Both the position numbers and the translations under genes were made by a program. The notes beneath the pieces are model-generated. The model had not been told where the DNA came from. It saw only the letters and a list, made by a program, of their open reading frames with translations, and ran no database searches. 64,000 bases of DNA from Setaria digitata. Lineage: Eukaryota > Nematoda > Chromadorea > Rhabditida > Setariidae. The stretch spans positions 1 through 64,000 of the forward strand of contig RCAB01000272.1 in the NCBI GenBank assembly GCA_003640385.1, read 5' to 3'. Of the stretch, positions 1 through 12,100 are shown piece by piece; position 1 is the stretch's first letter, and every line of letters begins with the position of its first letter.

Positions 1-290
1 AATGATTTAAGCATTTGGCATATGTACTAAGTGAAAGCAACTGTTGCAGACAGCGAAAAGAGCTAAGTGTATATCGACGTTCACTTGAGAACTTAATTAG
101 AATCATTCTAATTGCATTACATAGAAACTTCTTCTTACAAAAAAGAAAGGAAAAGAAAGGGGAATAAGAGATTGATATAAAAAGAAAAAAGGAATTATTC
201 CGCAATGAAAACTGTCTTAATTGTAATTATTTAGTTGCCATTTTCCGGAACATAAATAACAAAATTGATGGGAAAATGAGAAGTTCGTAC

Positions 291-943
291 CTAACAGATG
301 GAAAAAGTACAAAAGGTCGAGAAACATCGACTTCATCAAAATCGATAACACTTTCACAACCATATCGTGAAGAATCCAGGCTACAGATGTCAAAAATAGG
401 ACTATGCCACGGATGACAATCTGTTGAACCGTTCTTTCGTAGTTTTGGTGCTGATAATGGATCCTGTACGGGTTTAAAATCTGATTTAACAATACTTCGT
501 TTCAGTTCCATTAAGTCTGCTTTGTTCAACGAATGAGCATAATGCTTAGATGTATGTGATAATAAGCATGCATCTGATTTGGCACTTTTTAGCAGTGTCA
601 TAGGTGACACAATAATGTCAACTTTTGGTACTACTGCTGATGATGGAATGATATTATCATCGGATTTCAGTGGTTTACTTTCGAATACTGAGGATAATAT
701 CATATCTGCACATTTTTCAGCAGCAGCAACAACAACAGAAGCAGTATCACTGAAAACGATTGCTTCTTCGTTATCATCAGTGGTAGCAGAAATAAAATTA
801 GCAGTAGTCATTGGAGTTGAAGCTAATTCATTCACATTAATATCTGTGGAAGATATATGTCCAATTTCAGTAGCAGTAGAAATGGTCGAATTTCTTTGCG
901 ATTCATTCTCACCAATATCACTATTATTGTTATTTTTATCCAT
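291..943 (-). CDS. Unrecognised acidic Ser/Thr-rich protein, N-terminal exon
   Basis: I do not recognise this gene. The reading frame is open well upstream of the chosen start, but M-D-K-N-N-N-N at 943 is preferred because a TAG splice acceptor lies 8 bases upstream, as at several other starts here. The frame runs about 217 codons to a good donor (TTAG|GTACGA) near 291. Residues are rich in Ser, Thr, Ala, Asp and Glu, with no signal peptide or membrane segment. The last third is more structured: a basic patch (L-M-E-L-K-R-S-I-V-K), then a stretch with several aromatics and C-x-x-L-D-S-S-R-Y-G-C. Later exons must lie beyond the left edge, so the protein is incomplete. It is probably a nematode-restricted or fast-evolving intracellular protein; function unknown. 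Confidence 0.5.
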
Positions 944-1195
944 TACAGAGGCTATAATCACAGATTGATAAAGTGTACTTTCTGGAACAATATTAATCGT
1001 TTCGTTCCGGATAATTGTAAAGGCCAGAGGAACGTAACCACTCGATCTGCCACCGATGGACAAACGGGCAACGCACACAAAGTGTATTTGTGCGTGTATG
1101 TGTGTATGTATTATCGTTACAACGCGAATTACTGCCCGGATAACCACGCCCTGCCCGTTTTTTACCCGTAAATTTTGCCTTTCCCGAAAGTTCAA

Positions 1196-2197
1196 TATTA
1201 GTAATTAATTTTCGGCAAGTCTCATTGTTGACATGTTTTCACTTTCGTCATATGAATCACTAATACGGACATAAAATTCTTCTTTTGTAAGCACAAAGTT
1301 GTGATAAGTTTAGATCAGTAAGGTAAGTAGTTAACACTAGGTTGCGCTGCACTTCAGCCTGCGTAAAATTTAATCATTAGCATGTAATCAGTTATTTCTA
1401 AGCGTCTTGGAAAATGTTACTTTGATGATATGCTTCATGATAAAAATTTGAAATCAAGAAAAAAAAAGAAAGGAAAAAAAAAAGACAAGAATTTAGAAAT
1501 TTACTGATAATTATGACTGAGTTTGTTCCTGAATTTCACCACATAAAAAAAGACTGAATGAGTTGTTACTGGTTTTTGTGACTGATTTTGAAGAAGTTAT
1601 CAAGTTGATAGCATTTTAAAGATTTCAACAGTGACGTACACTGATGAAAAACGTTTAAACAATTATATATACTTCATATACTTCCTATTAATTTTAACCT
1701 GTTTATTCTTTGACCTTTAACATTCAAGTTTTTTTCCTGTCTACTTTCTTTCTCGTTTTTCCTCATTTTTTTTTTTTTTTTTTTTTTTTGCTTAATGAAA
1801 TTAAAAGCAGTGTCATTTATTTTTCCATCTCTCATTAAAATATGGTAATTTTGTAGGAGAAAGTGTTTATACTGTTTTATTATGTTAATATTAAAATTTA
1901 TATTTTTTAGCATATTAGTTATTTTATCACTTTAGATATATTCGATTCTCATTACATTTAAACATTCAAATTTCACTGTATATTAAATCCATGTCAAATA
2001 TTTAAATATTATAACGGCTAAACGGTATTTCATATTAATTTAATTTCCTTGCATATCAAATATGAATCTATAAATTAAAATATTTAAATTTATTAAAAAT
2101 ATGATAATTAGGATGCATAATCATTATGATTATATAAAAGGTGATAAAATTTCACTGATGTTCAGACCATATTTTCTTCACACGATTACTCACAACG
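1196..2197. other. Intergenic, AT-rich, no supported gene
   Basis: The stretch holds runs of A/T, including a poly-T tract near 1768-1789, and scattered short open frames dominated by Lys, Asn and Ile. I see no splice-bounded open frame or RNA gene. It probably contains the promoter of the left-hand minus-strand gene. Confidence 0.5.
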
Positions 2198-2296
2198 ATG
2201 AAGGTTTTGGGTAATGGCTATTTTGCTGGAATCGAATTTGGCTATGGGCAAAGGGAGTTGGGGGCCAAAGCGGGGCTAGCGCTATTGGTTGGCTTG

Positions 2297-2299
<3 letters not shown>

Positions 2300-2377
<78 letters not shown>

Positions 2378-2396
2378 CACACACACAAACACACAC
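2300..2396. repeat. (CA)n dinucleotide microsatellite
   Basis: A nearly perfect CA repeat of about 97 bases with single interruptions (GCAC near 2371, CAAAC near 2387). Long His/Thr or Cys/Val open frames on both strands here are products of the repeat, not genes. Confidence 0.97.
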
Positions 2397-2502
2397 ATAG
2401 AGGGACACCATACATATATACACAATATGACCAGCACATACATAGGATGAAATGAATAAATTTTTTATGTCAACTTAATAGCAACAAAATGAAATACTAA
2501 AA

Positions 2503-2997
2503 AAATGTAACTTTAGGAGGAAAAATTGCTTCACGTCGCTGCTCATCATGCTTCGGAACTGGTACTGCACTAGCGGTAAATATTATACCTTACCTGTATA
2601 TTATAAGTTATTAATTCAGATAAGGTTAAAATAATCCCTTTTTTTTAAGTATGTGACGCTTAGAAGACCAAAAATAGAGCGCAAGATTAAAGATCCCAGT
2701 GAACTGCCACTGGGTAATCGAGCCTTCGACCTCCGGATGAAATGTATGGCCCAGAAGAAGCTACTGAAGAAATTGGAGGAGAAATCGGAGAAAGTGGTCA
2801 AGAAGAAGCGAAATACGGGGAAGCAGCGAAAGGAAACCACTGATACGGAGGCGAAGAATGTGGAGAAGCAGGAAAAGGAAACTACTGATACGGAGGCGAA
2901 GGCGAGGAATGCGGAGAAGCAACAAGAGGAGACCACTGATACGGAGGAGAGGAATGCGGAAAATGGGCCTGAAGAGAATAGCACTGATGAGAAATAG
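2503..2997 (+). CDS. Small Lys/Glu-rich protein with degenerate repeats
   Basis: Two exon-like segments are seen. The first, about 2517-2576, lies between a TTTAG acceptor and a GTAAAT donor and in one frame reads R-R-C-S-S-C-F-G-T-G-T, a C-x-x-C-x-G-x-G pattern like half of a DnaJ-type zinc motif. The second begins after a TTTTAAG near 2650 and ends at TAG 2995-2997. It encodes P-S-E-L-P-L-G-N-R-A-F-D-L, then a Lys-rich coiled-coil-like region, then three degenerate repeats around K-E-T-T-D-T-E-A-K-N and an acidic tail. The 5' end is unresolved: an ATG at 2198 opens a frame that runs into the CA repeat but does not join cleanly. I do not recognise the family. It could be a small mitochondrial or nuclear protein. 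Confidence 0.45.
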
Positions 2998-2999
2998 AC

Positions 3000-3849
3000 T
3001 TTTTATTAATTTCAGAAAACATGAAAATGATCTGGAAATAAAGCAGGCATAAATATGACGTGTTAACATTACACAATTACAAAATGTAAAAATAGCACAG
3101 GTATTAATATGATAAGGTGATATGAAGTACAAGTGGAAAAGTTACGTAACTTATGAAAATGCTGTAAAAGGTCGGATTGGGTTTTGTGAAAAATGGATTC
3201 ACAATGTTGGATATTTTGCAGGATGTAACGTAAATAACAGAATAATTTTTGAACTAGAAATGCTGGTGAATGAAGGACAGAAAGGAAACACTGGAACTGA
3301 AATCACAAGTGATGTATTTTTTTTTTTTTTTTTTGCTATTTTTCCTACTTCCTTGTAGTCTTCATACTGAAAACTTTCAAAAACAAATTTCTGAAAAGAA
3401 TTTCCATAGATTTTGAATCCATGAAAGCTGAGTCAAAGAATTAAGAATTGCAGATCTGACTACATAAATTCGAAACTCGAGAGCTAAATCTATGAATTAA
3501 GTATTTAGAAGTTGAACTTATGAACTCGAAAAATCTGAATCAAACGTATAGAATCTGAGCCGAAATTTTCATATCAGGACACATTTGCTCGTCCAGCTCA
3601 CTTAGAAAAACACTGACAAGTCTCAGTGGGTTTGAAGTCTGTGGTGTTGCGTGGATTTGTGTAAATATTGTCTTTCACGTGGAGGTCTGTTTGAATCTAG
3701 TCTAGATTTAGACTTTTCATATATAAGAATACTTCAAGTACAATAAAACATGGCGTAGGTGCTGTTAAAACAAATATAAAACATGTTCAAATGAGGGAAT
3801 TCGTTATGTGTAATGGGACGAGAATACACGGTTATTGGAATCAGTGACT
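3000..3849. other. Intergenic, no supported gene
   Basis: A frame at 3122-3358 has no splice support and ends in a poly-T tract, so it looks like 3' untranslated sequence of the gene to its left. The right end should hold the promoter of the TIMMDC1-like gene. Confidence 0.45.
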
Positions 3850-5842
3850 ATGTCAGATGTAGAGAGTGGAGCATTGTGGTGGAAATTCGTTTCTGCTTCG
3901 CATGAATTATTCAAATCGTTCTTACCCAAATCAGGTAAATCATTTCGATGAATTTAATGTTTATGTTGAAAAATGCATATTTTAACCGAAAAAAAAGTAA
4001 TAGATTCCGTTATGTTATCAGATCGTTGATTTCATTCACTTCTTGAAAAAACAGTTGTGAACTATAGGTTATCCATCAAATCTTTAAGCTACTTTCGAAT
4101 TGAGCTAAAGTGTTGCATTGACCTTTGTGTGAGAAAAAAATAATATATTTTGCTACTAAAAGTTAACCACGAATCGACAACATTGGCAATACCCTTTTTT
4201 TTCTTGATTAATATAGAAAGAAAAAATGAATGATAAATTTTCAGATGCCAAAGAGACTGTTACTGAAAGTGAACCAATTCCAGTCAGTTCCAGCCGACTG
4301 TACACTGGTGGTTGGCATCGATTGAAAGAATTATATACTGATGGAGGTGAAAAATAATTTAATTCGGGAAATTTGAAATTTGCTATATTTCCGGTGTTGC
4401 AGAGATACATTTTGAAACGGGTATCTTGGCGCCATGTATGAAGTGGGCATTTATCGGTACAGCATTCTTAACAGCTCCACTGAAATGGCAAAGTGCTGCT
4501 GAACGCTATGATCGTTATTCAAAAGGACGCATATTTCTGAATCCACATGATGCACTAGTTAATAAATTATCTATACTTATCGACTCTGTGAAGTTAATGA
4601 TTCAGGCAACATTTGTAATGACTGTAAGAAGAATTTTTCTTCGTGTTTTAGAAACATGACGCATGCGACGCTTGCCAGATGACCTAGATTTAATTCCATC
4701 AGACCTATACAGTGTATCTGAAACTAGGAATATTGCGTTAGTTATGCTTTTAGAAAAGTTTTTTTCAGAAAATTTTTTTTTTTCAGAGGCGTAAATGGGA
4801 TTATGCATTTGCATCATTTCTACGTGCAGGAGCAATTAACGGTACTCTTGCGGCATTATACGTTGGTTGTATGATGTAATGTTTTTCTTTTTTGATCTTA
4901 ATAATCTAGTAATAGTTCGTAGTTTATGTTAGCATCTTGTTGAAGTTGTAGTAGAAATTGAAGTCCACAACACTGTTAAGTCATTCAGCATAATTATGAA
5001 ATAGTTTCTGTTTAGAGACTTGAAATTTAAATTCATTTTATGTAGCGATTACTTTTAGAGCAGCAGTTACACACGTAGCAGCATGGCGTGATCATTTTTC
5101 GTTATGGAGTATTCCCGTTATAACAAGTAAATGAGCAAATTTTTTTTTTTTTTTTTTTCTTTAATTACTGATATTGGGAAGGATTGCTGGAGAGCAAGAG
5201 AAAGAAGATTTGGGAAAGTCGTGTTTAAAATAAGTAATTTTTGTAACATTTAATGGTATGTAATGAGGACAGTAGGAAAGAAATAACAAGTATTAATATA
5301 CTATATATAGTAAATGCTTTTTATTTTAGCTTCAGTATCTTCCATAATTGCATGTCCATTTGGTTTACAAAAAGTGGTAAAAGGAGGAGCTGTTGGATTG
5401 ACGAGCGGGTATCATATTTTTTATTCATGTGTTTATTTTAGTCATAATATTGTGCGGTCGACTTATAGTGCTATTTCCTTGAAAGGAAAAATGCGACCCT
5501 GCTCATGTGTTATTCAGTTTCCTTTAGTTTGAATTGAAATTCGGATGGATTGATATTTTAATTTCCTTCTCTTTCTGAATAATATTTATTTACAGATTCG
5601 CACTATCAGTGGTTTTGTATAGCACATCTTACTTCTCCAATCAAACTGTGGACGAGATTTATCGAGAATTCAAGCGGCAACATGAGCTCACTTTACAAGC
5701 TAAACGAGATGAAGACCGAAATCTTACAGTATACCAGAAAGAGCATAAAATTTGGCTCAGAGGTTTGGCTAAACTTCAGATGGAGAGAGATGAGAAGTTG
5801 AAGAATAAAACTGAAGACCTTTCCAATAGCAAGACAGGTTGA
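3850..5842 (+). CDS. TIMMDC1: TIMMDC1-like mitochondrial complex I assembly factor
   Basis: TIMMDC1 is an inner-membrane protein of the Tim17/22/23 family that helps build the membrane arm of respiratory complex I. Seven exons join in frame: 3850-3934, 4245-4346, 4403-4623, 4787-4868, 5046-5126, 5330-5408 and 5596-5842, giving about 298 residues (human about 285). The start follows an AATCAG acceptor by 5 bases, suggesting trans-splicing. Family signs by eye are G-G-W-H-R-L-K-E-L near residue 50 (human S-G-W-D-R-L-R-E-L), a string of hydrophobic segments (A-F-I-G-T-A-F-L-T-A, F-L-R-A-G-A-I-N-G-T, K-G-G-A-V-G-L-T-S-G), and a charged C-terminal helix after Q-T-V-D-E like human E-T-V-Q-E. The third exon may be partly intronic (residues after D-A-L). 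The alternative is another Tim17-like protein, which fits less well. Confidence 0.82.
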
Positions 5843-6438
5843 CATTTTATTCGTAGATCCGTGAGTTTCCATATTCATTTTTTTTTTTTCTTTTTATTGG
5901 GTTTTGGGAAATGCTTTTTCTATTGTATGCACACTAAAGTATGCCGAAATTGTACATTAAAAAATATTTGTTATGTTCCTGTATCAATTTGTTCTAACAT
6001 TTTCATTTTATTGTTGAATGAGTTTCACGAGAATATGATATTCCTGCAAATTTTTATTGCCCTTACTAATAACTTATCTTCTGTTCTTTGCTCTTTAAAA
6101 TCGCGGTTAAAGTCAGGATTTTTTGGTTGGATCTCTGTCGGTTTCACTGGTTTTGTTTCACTATTTTACCGAATTTCTCGGAGTGTTACAAAACTTCTCT
6201 TGCTTTGGAACGTCTATTCGTTCACCGATTGCAAGGGATAAAATATTAACAGGGAAAGAAAAGAAGCCGTCAATTTTGTTTTAGCTACGATATGATTGAT
6301 CCAGTATTTTTCCTTCTTCCGTCGTCGCAACTCTCAAAAGCTTTCTTTAGGATGTTTTCGATTTACTCCAAAGGAAAAAAAAAAGCTGTTGGAATCAGAC
6401 AATTGTGGATTTGTTTAATATTGCATGTAGAAAATTTT
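5843..6438. other. Convergent 3' intergenic region
   Basis: Between two genes that end facing each other. It holds poly-T and A-rich runs and a chance open frame (5861-6241) rich in Phe and Leu without splice context. Nothing else is seen. Confidence 0.5.
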
Positions 6439-7043
6439 CTAATCGATTGGAACCCGTTTGGTTGGAATAGTTTTCAATTTTTTCTCGACATACCAATAGT
6501 GATGCCATAGGACAAACGTGAAAAGCCAATTGCAGATAAAACCCATTAGATAAATAGTAAATGCGGTGGTAAATTCTGTATCCACCGTGCCACTCATTGC
6601 ATCTAGCATCTTCGGCGCTGTTGCCATCGTCAGTACCGCCAACCCGAGAGCATATGATGATTGCATCAAAAGGGCTGAAAAGATCCTTTTTTCTTTTGGA
6701 GGGAATTCTTAACTTTTAGGTTATTTTACCACGGTCTTGAACTTCGGAGTAGGATGTTACCATAACAAATTTTGATGTAGTAGGAATGAACAAATGTTCT
6801 GTCATTCCTACTGGTAATAAAGTGGCATAAGTAATTAACTGAACGCTTACCTGGCCAAAGTAACCATATTGGTTTGGTCAGGAAAAATAATGCAATTAGC
6901 AACAAAAACAAAGAACTGGTATGCGATAAACACCAAATAGAACGCATAAAACCACCGTCAAGATAATTTGCAATACATTCATTAGTTCCCAATACGCGGT
7001 GCATTAGACCGTAATCGAATATGATAATATCATAAGCTAGAAA
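6439..7043 (-). CDS. Small multi-pass membrane protein, family not recognised
   Basis: Two exons join in frame. The first, 7043-6851, follows a TTTCAG acceptor and ends at a GTAAGC donor. The second is 6674-6439, with a stop at 6439-6441. The product so far is about 142 residues with about four hydrophobic segments: I-I-I-F-D-Y-G-L-M, S-L-F-L-L-L-I-A-L-F-F-L, Y-A-L-G-L-A-V-L-T-M-A and Y-L-M-G-F-I-C-N-W-L-F. It ends in a short basic tail (K-K-L-K-T-I-P-T-K-R). The first exon listed opens at phase 0, so an upstream start exon is expected between 7044 and about 7450, but I could not fix it. An internal Met at the L-M-H-R-V-L site is a possible shorter start. It resembles small nematode four-helix membrane proteins; no function is assigned. 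Confidence 0.6.
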
Positions 7044-8756
7044 CTGAAATTAGAAGTTATACAGGAAATTCTTTATCTACTAATGCAATATGGAAACAGG
7101 AAATTATCAGTGATATTGCGAGAAATAGCGTACATAAATTGCTCAGTTCATTTCAGATAATATTTCTGTGATACCGGGGCAGTCTCTCTTTACGTGTGTT
7201 GGATGTAGCTGTTTCATAAATGCTGGATAAGAAAAAAAACTTTCAAAAAAAGATTCGGTAAAGATTATATATAGTAGATTTTCAAGAGAGATTCAGGATA
7301 CTGTCCGCAAGAAATTTTGCTCAATTCATTTGTTGATCAAGCTTTTACAAGTCTTCAAAATAAACTTATTTTTTAAAAACGAAAAGTAAATTACCTTCTC
7401 AGAAGTGGTTGAGCTTACTGTGATATTCGACTGGCATGCAAATATGGTATTGTGTTTTCGTATCGAATAAGCGTGCTGAATTGTTCAGTTTGTTTGGTCG
7501 TTCGAATTTTTTTATTTAAATTCAGAATTAAAAAAAATTCAAATTGAATTAATAAAAAAAAAGGAGTTCTAATCAAACAGGATTATCAGTTACTTAGTTG
7601 AAAACTTCTGTTTAGGGCGAAATTTCCTACATTTTCACTTGGAATTAATAATTTTAAATTAGCATGTGACTTAGCAAAAAGATTTTTTATCGTTAAATGT
7701 TAACAAAACTAAGAATACCAATAACATCGAATTTATGACTTAAGAAAACAATTACATCAATCTCTTCTTCCCTTCTTACATATCTGCAATCACAAAGACC
7801 ACTTCGATCCATTTAAGAATGATGTGATCATATATGTCCGAAAGAACTTAACGAAATATCAAACTCGGGATAGAAATTTAATAAAATTTATAAACAAAGA
7901 GATACTGAAGCTGATGTGCGATTTGTATAAAATCGGAAAATTTTATAATTCTAAAGTACTATTTTTTTTTATTTTTTTATAAATGCAAAATTATTTCATT
8001 TTAAGGGATGTATTTTAATGCATTTCATTTTATGGATTTCAGATCTATGCCCATCCATAAAGTAAGCCATAAGGGAGTTTTTTTTTTTCTTTCTTTTAAT
8101 TTATAAAACATAAGGAAAAAATTTTTTTTTTTAAATAACAAAAGAACCTGAAGAAGTGAAGCAAGAGCAACAAGGAATTGTTGAATCGTGAAGATAATAC
8201 AAAGATGCTTGTTTCTAAGCAGTAAACCGCAAATAGAAGTATATTTGTCTTCTATTACAATAAAATAACAAAGCTTCATGGTGCAAACAAGTTAAAAAAA
8301 AAATTCTGAAAGATGTTTGAGTGAAACTCAAGAAGCCTTTTTCGTATGATGAGTTAATTGGCACTTTTAACCAATTAACACTAATTTTTCTGTTTCTCAT
8401 GCATTAATGCACATTACATTCATTCTTTCTTTACTTACTCTTTTATTTTGGCTTTGCATACTTTTTCTAAAATTATTTATCGATAATTTTTATTAGTGAT
8501 AAGTTAGTTATGAGTGCTTTATTGTATATGAATATTGTAATAACAGGTTTTTTTTTTTTTTTTTTTTTTTTTTAAGTGGAATATTACATTAAAATTTTGA
8601 AGGCTCATTTCAGTTGTAGAAAATATAATTGGATTTGATGCTTGGTTATGAATACTTTTTGCTTCTCTCTCACTGAACATCTATTTAATTTTTAATATTT
8701 AATAGCATTTTAAAAAAATTTTAATCCAGATTTTACCTAATATATATACCATTCAA
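7044..8756. other. Intergenic, AT-rich, no supported gene
   Basis: Mostly A/T-rich sequence with homopolymer runs near 7550, 8075 and 8548-8573. Short minus-strand frames at 8025-8400 are Lys/Phe/Leu rich with no splice context. The left end should hold the promoter of the membrane protein gene. Confidence 0.45.
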
Positions 8757-8950
8757 GAGCTCCCGCAACAGGAATAAAAATATTTCAGTAAATCCTGAGT
8801 AAGCTGTATAGCGGTAAATTCTAACTGAACAGTAATTATGTGGCGATAAACATGATTTATTCCTACGTTGATATTCTAAGCTCTTTTATCATTCTTTTTG
8901 CGTTTGTATTCTTGTAGGTTTTAGGTACGTTGACTGAAGGGAGAAAAAAA
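8757..8950 (+). repeat. Local diverged duplication, copy A
   Basis: This segment shares ordered blocks with 9820-10020. They are a TAAATTCTAA..GAACAGTAA block, a GATAAA..ATTCCTAC block, and a block around GTAGGT..GTACGTTGAC followed by similar A/G-rich sequence. It sits upstream of the first exon I can place in the coiled-coil gene. Confidence 0.6.
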
Positions 8951-9178
8951 AAAGCTGAATCGCTAGGAATTGCAAACTACAAATTGATATGTTTCATTGT
9001 CTTGCCGATTTCACTAACATTTTCCGCCAGTTCCATCTATATTTTGAATTATGCAAACAGGCTCTCTTTCCTGTTTTTTGTTCCTTTGATTGATGATATC
9101 ATTTCACTAATTAAAACTGACATTCTTCTCGCCTTTTTCATTTCGCTAATTAGCTGAAACATTTTCATCATTTCAGCT

Positions 9179-12100
9179 CGTCTTCTATCAGCTGGAGAAG
9201 AGAGTGAAATGCTTATCAATATCACGTCAGACATTTCATTAATTGTAGTAACCTTCGGGCTTTGGCGGTTTTAAAAACTTATTTGAGTCGAATTTAATGA
9301 ACCCGAGTACCAAAATGAATTTAAAATCAATAAAAACATACAAAACTTGGCAACATATGACGATTCAATTGGTCGAGATGTCTTTTTTCACATAATCTTT
9401 ATCGACTCCTTTGTCGCCCAGCGATACTCAGTGATACAGTAAACCACCTGGAAACCGCAGAGGATGCTTTCGATGTCGTGAAATTTAAGGTAAGTTGAAA
9501 GTAAATGTTAGATTTTGTATTGCTAATATTTTAATAAAATTCTGGACTCTCATACCATTACAATCGATTATTGAAAAGTACCTAAGAAGTAAGATTATTA
9601 GCGTTGTCAAGAATTAATTAAATTGATTGCGATGTTCTGATTGGTATTTCTATTTTTTAGACTTCACAATAAATCTATGAAAAGCCCTAGACAGGTTATT
9701 TAAATGTGAGTCGTAACATCCTCACGATATTAATTTCTTGTTTGTTGACTAAGCATGATTTTCAAATAAGATTTTATCGCTATGCATACTATTTAGGACT
9801 TTAAGTAATATGAGTAAAATGTCCCAATAAAATCTCAATAGTTAAATTCTAATGAAACAGTAAATTATGTTGTGATAAATATTTGTAATTCATTCCTACA
9901 TATGATAGCTTAAGATTTTTTGTTACACTTATACTTTTATAAACCGTAGGTACGTTGACCGAGGGAAAGATGAATCCCAAAGAACTGCAAATGTTGTTAA
10001 TCGATTAATTAAAGTTAAGCCTTTACTATAAATTTATCCTAGTGGAGGCATATTTCTTAGTTGAAGTAATGTACTTTTATTTTTAGTTCTGATCCATCCA
10101 TTTTACCTAGCAAAAATACTGGCCATGTAAAATAAGTTCTTTTTTTCCCCAGTATAAAAGCATTCGTGACGACGTTTTGATCGACGAGTGGATTGAACAG
10201 ATTGTTATCTTTCTGGATGTATCCTTTTTTGGAATAACTGTTACACTGAGTTTTAAAAAATTAAAAACTGATAAGCAGGAAAATCTTTATTGTATTTAAA
10301 TATCGTTCCAATAAGGTCATGACATAAATTCAGTCCATTTATGACGGTGAGTTGTTTGGGAAAGGTTGAAACAGTTTCTATTTTCATTGCAACATAGAGT
10401 GACTCGGTATATTTAGTGAGTCAAGTTGATAGATAAAGTTGTATAAGTTACTTTTGTAAACAGAGACTGAGCAGAGCTATAATAATTACCTAATATCGAA
10501 TGATGTTAATTCAGTATGTTTACTTTTCCCATCCATTCTGTTCATTATGCTCATTTAATCACAGAGATCATTACAGCTATTAAAGTTTCGGTGTATTTTA
10601 AGGATTCGAAAAAATGTGAGTGGAAATATTTTTTTAAAGGGAATCAAGTGCTAGAGAAGAAGTTGAGGGCATGGAAAACAAATTTCAAGCTGTAGCTATG
10701 AGAACAGATTCGGAGGAAAAGGATCAAGATAAAAATCGGACTGAGCGTGGGAAGCTTGTGCAGATGCAGAAGAATTGGTTGGAAGCAAGGAAAAAAATCG
10801 CTTCTCTGGAAGCACAAGTTAATATGGTAAATGATTAGACGTTGAGAAAATTAAGGCAATATAATAATTTAGCTGAGAGTGTAGAAATAAAACTACGGTG
10901 TATCGGAGAATTCACAATGGTCTTGGATCAGTCAAATTATTGTGTGGAGGGCAAATAGATGAAAGTAAAACAAAGCAAATCCATTTGGAGTGTATTAGTT
11001 GATTTCGTTTAGAAATTGGACTTGTAATTTCAGCATCGACTTCGTGAAGAAGCTTTGATTTGTGAAATGGTTGAGTTACGCAAAAACCAGGAAATAAGTC
11101 AGACCAAGTTCGATGAGGAGCGTCGTGAATGGCTCCGCGATTTAAGGGCAGTCCAGGAAAGCAGAGCACAGGTATTATTTGTCAAAATAATACCTGTGCT
11201 CTGCTTCATTAATATTTATTTTTGTTTAAACTTCTGTTNTGACAAATATTTTGACAAATAATACCTGTGCTCTGCTTCATTAATATTTATTTTTGTTTAA
11301 ACTTCTGTTTATTTTAACATGTAAATCTTTTTTCCATCTTATGATATGATTTGTAGACATTCGGTAGTGCTGTCCTGTTTTTTTGGTATGGTTTTTAGAG
11401 ATGCTATTAAGAAAGGCTTATTCTAGAACGCTGATGACGACAAGGTCCAGATAGAATCACTGAAAGCGGAAATAGCAGAATTAAAGTCTTCCTTGGATGA
11501 TGCTGAACGAACACGTCTGTTTTTGTTAGAAGACAATGGTAAAATAAAACAGCAGAAAGCGAAATTAAGGTTTGTTTTCGTCTTATTCTTCCATTAATGG
11601 AGAAGCTTTATTCAGAGTACCATTGTTTTCATTCTGCGAAATTATCCTGTTACTGACATCTTCCAGTTCTTTATCCGGATCGTAAAAGGAAGCTGTACTC
11701 TGAATCCCAGTCAGTTGTAAGCACTTTTTTTTTGAGTTTCATTTTGTTCACATCAGACACTGTATATTGGAAATTATATTTTTCTATAAATTGAAATTTA
11801 GTTAGGTAACTACCAGAAACCGTTTCATTTACTCTGGTTAATGCATAAATATTTAGATGTGATTACAATGAGCTGAAGCGTGAACATAATAAACTCCTAT
11901 CCTCTCAGCAAGCTGCCACAACTGTACGTTTTATGCATAAAGCATACTGGCATGTACTATCAAAAAAATTGCAACCTTTTGATAGTACGGCCTTTTTTTC
12001 TTTACTCATGAGTTAATTGGAAATGTTGCTTGGTATTTTTTAGAGGAGAAATGAAGTTCTCTGTGATCGCAGTGCAACAGAAAACATTCCAAACAGAGGT

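Noticed and set aside
953..1195. N-terminal extension of the first gene with H-T-H-I-H-A-Q-I-H
   Set aside because: Low-complexity GTGT-derived sequence upstream of a better start that follows a splice acceptor.
2190..2455. Open frames of His-Thr or Cys-Val repeats on both strands
   Set aside because: They are translations of the CA microsatellite, not proteins.
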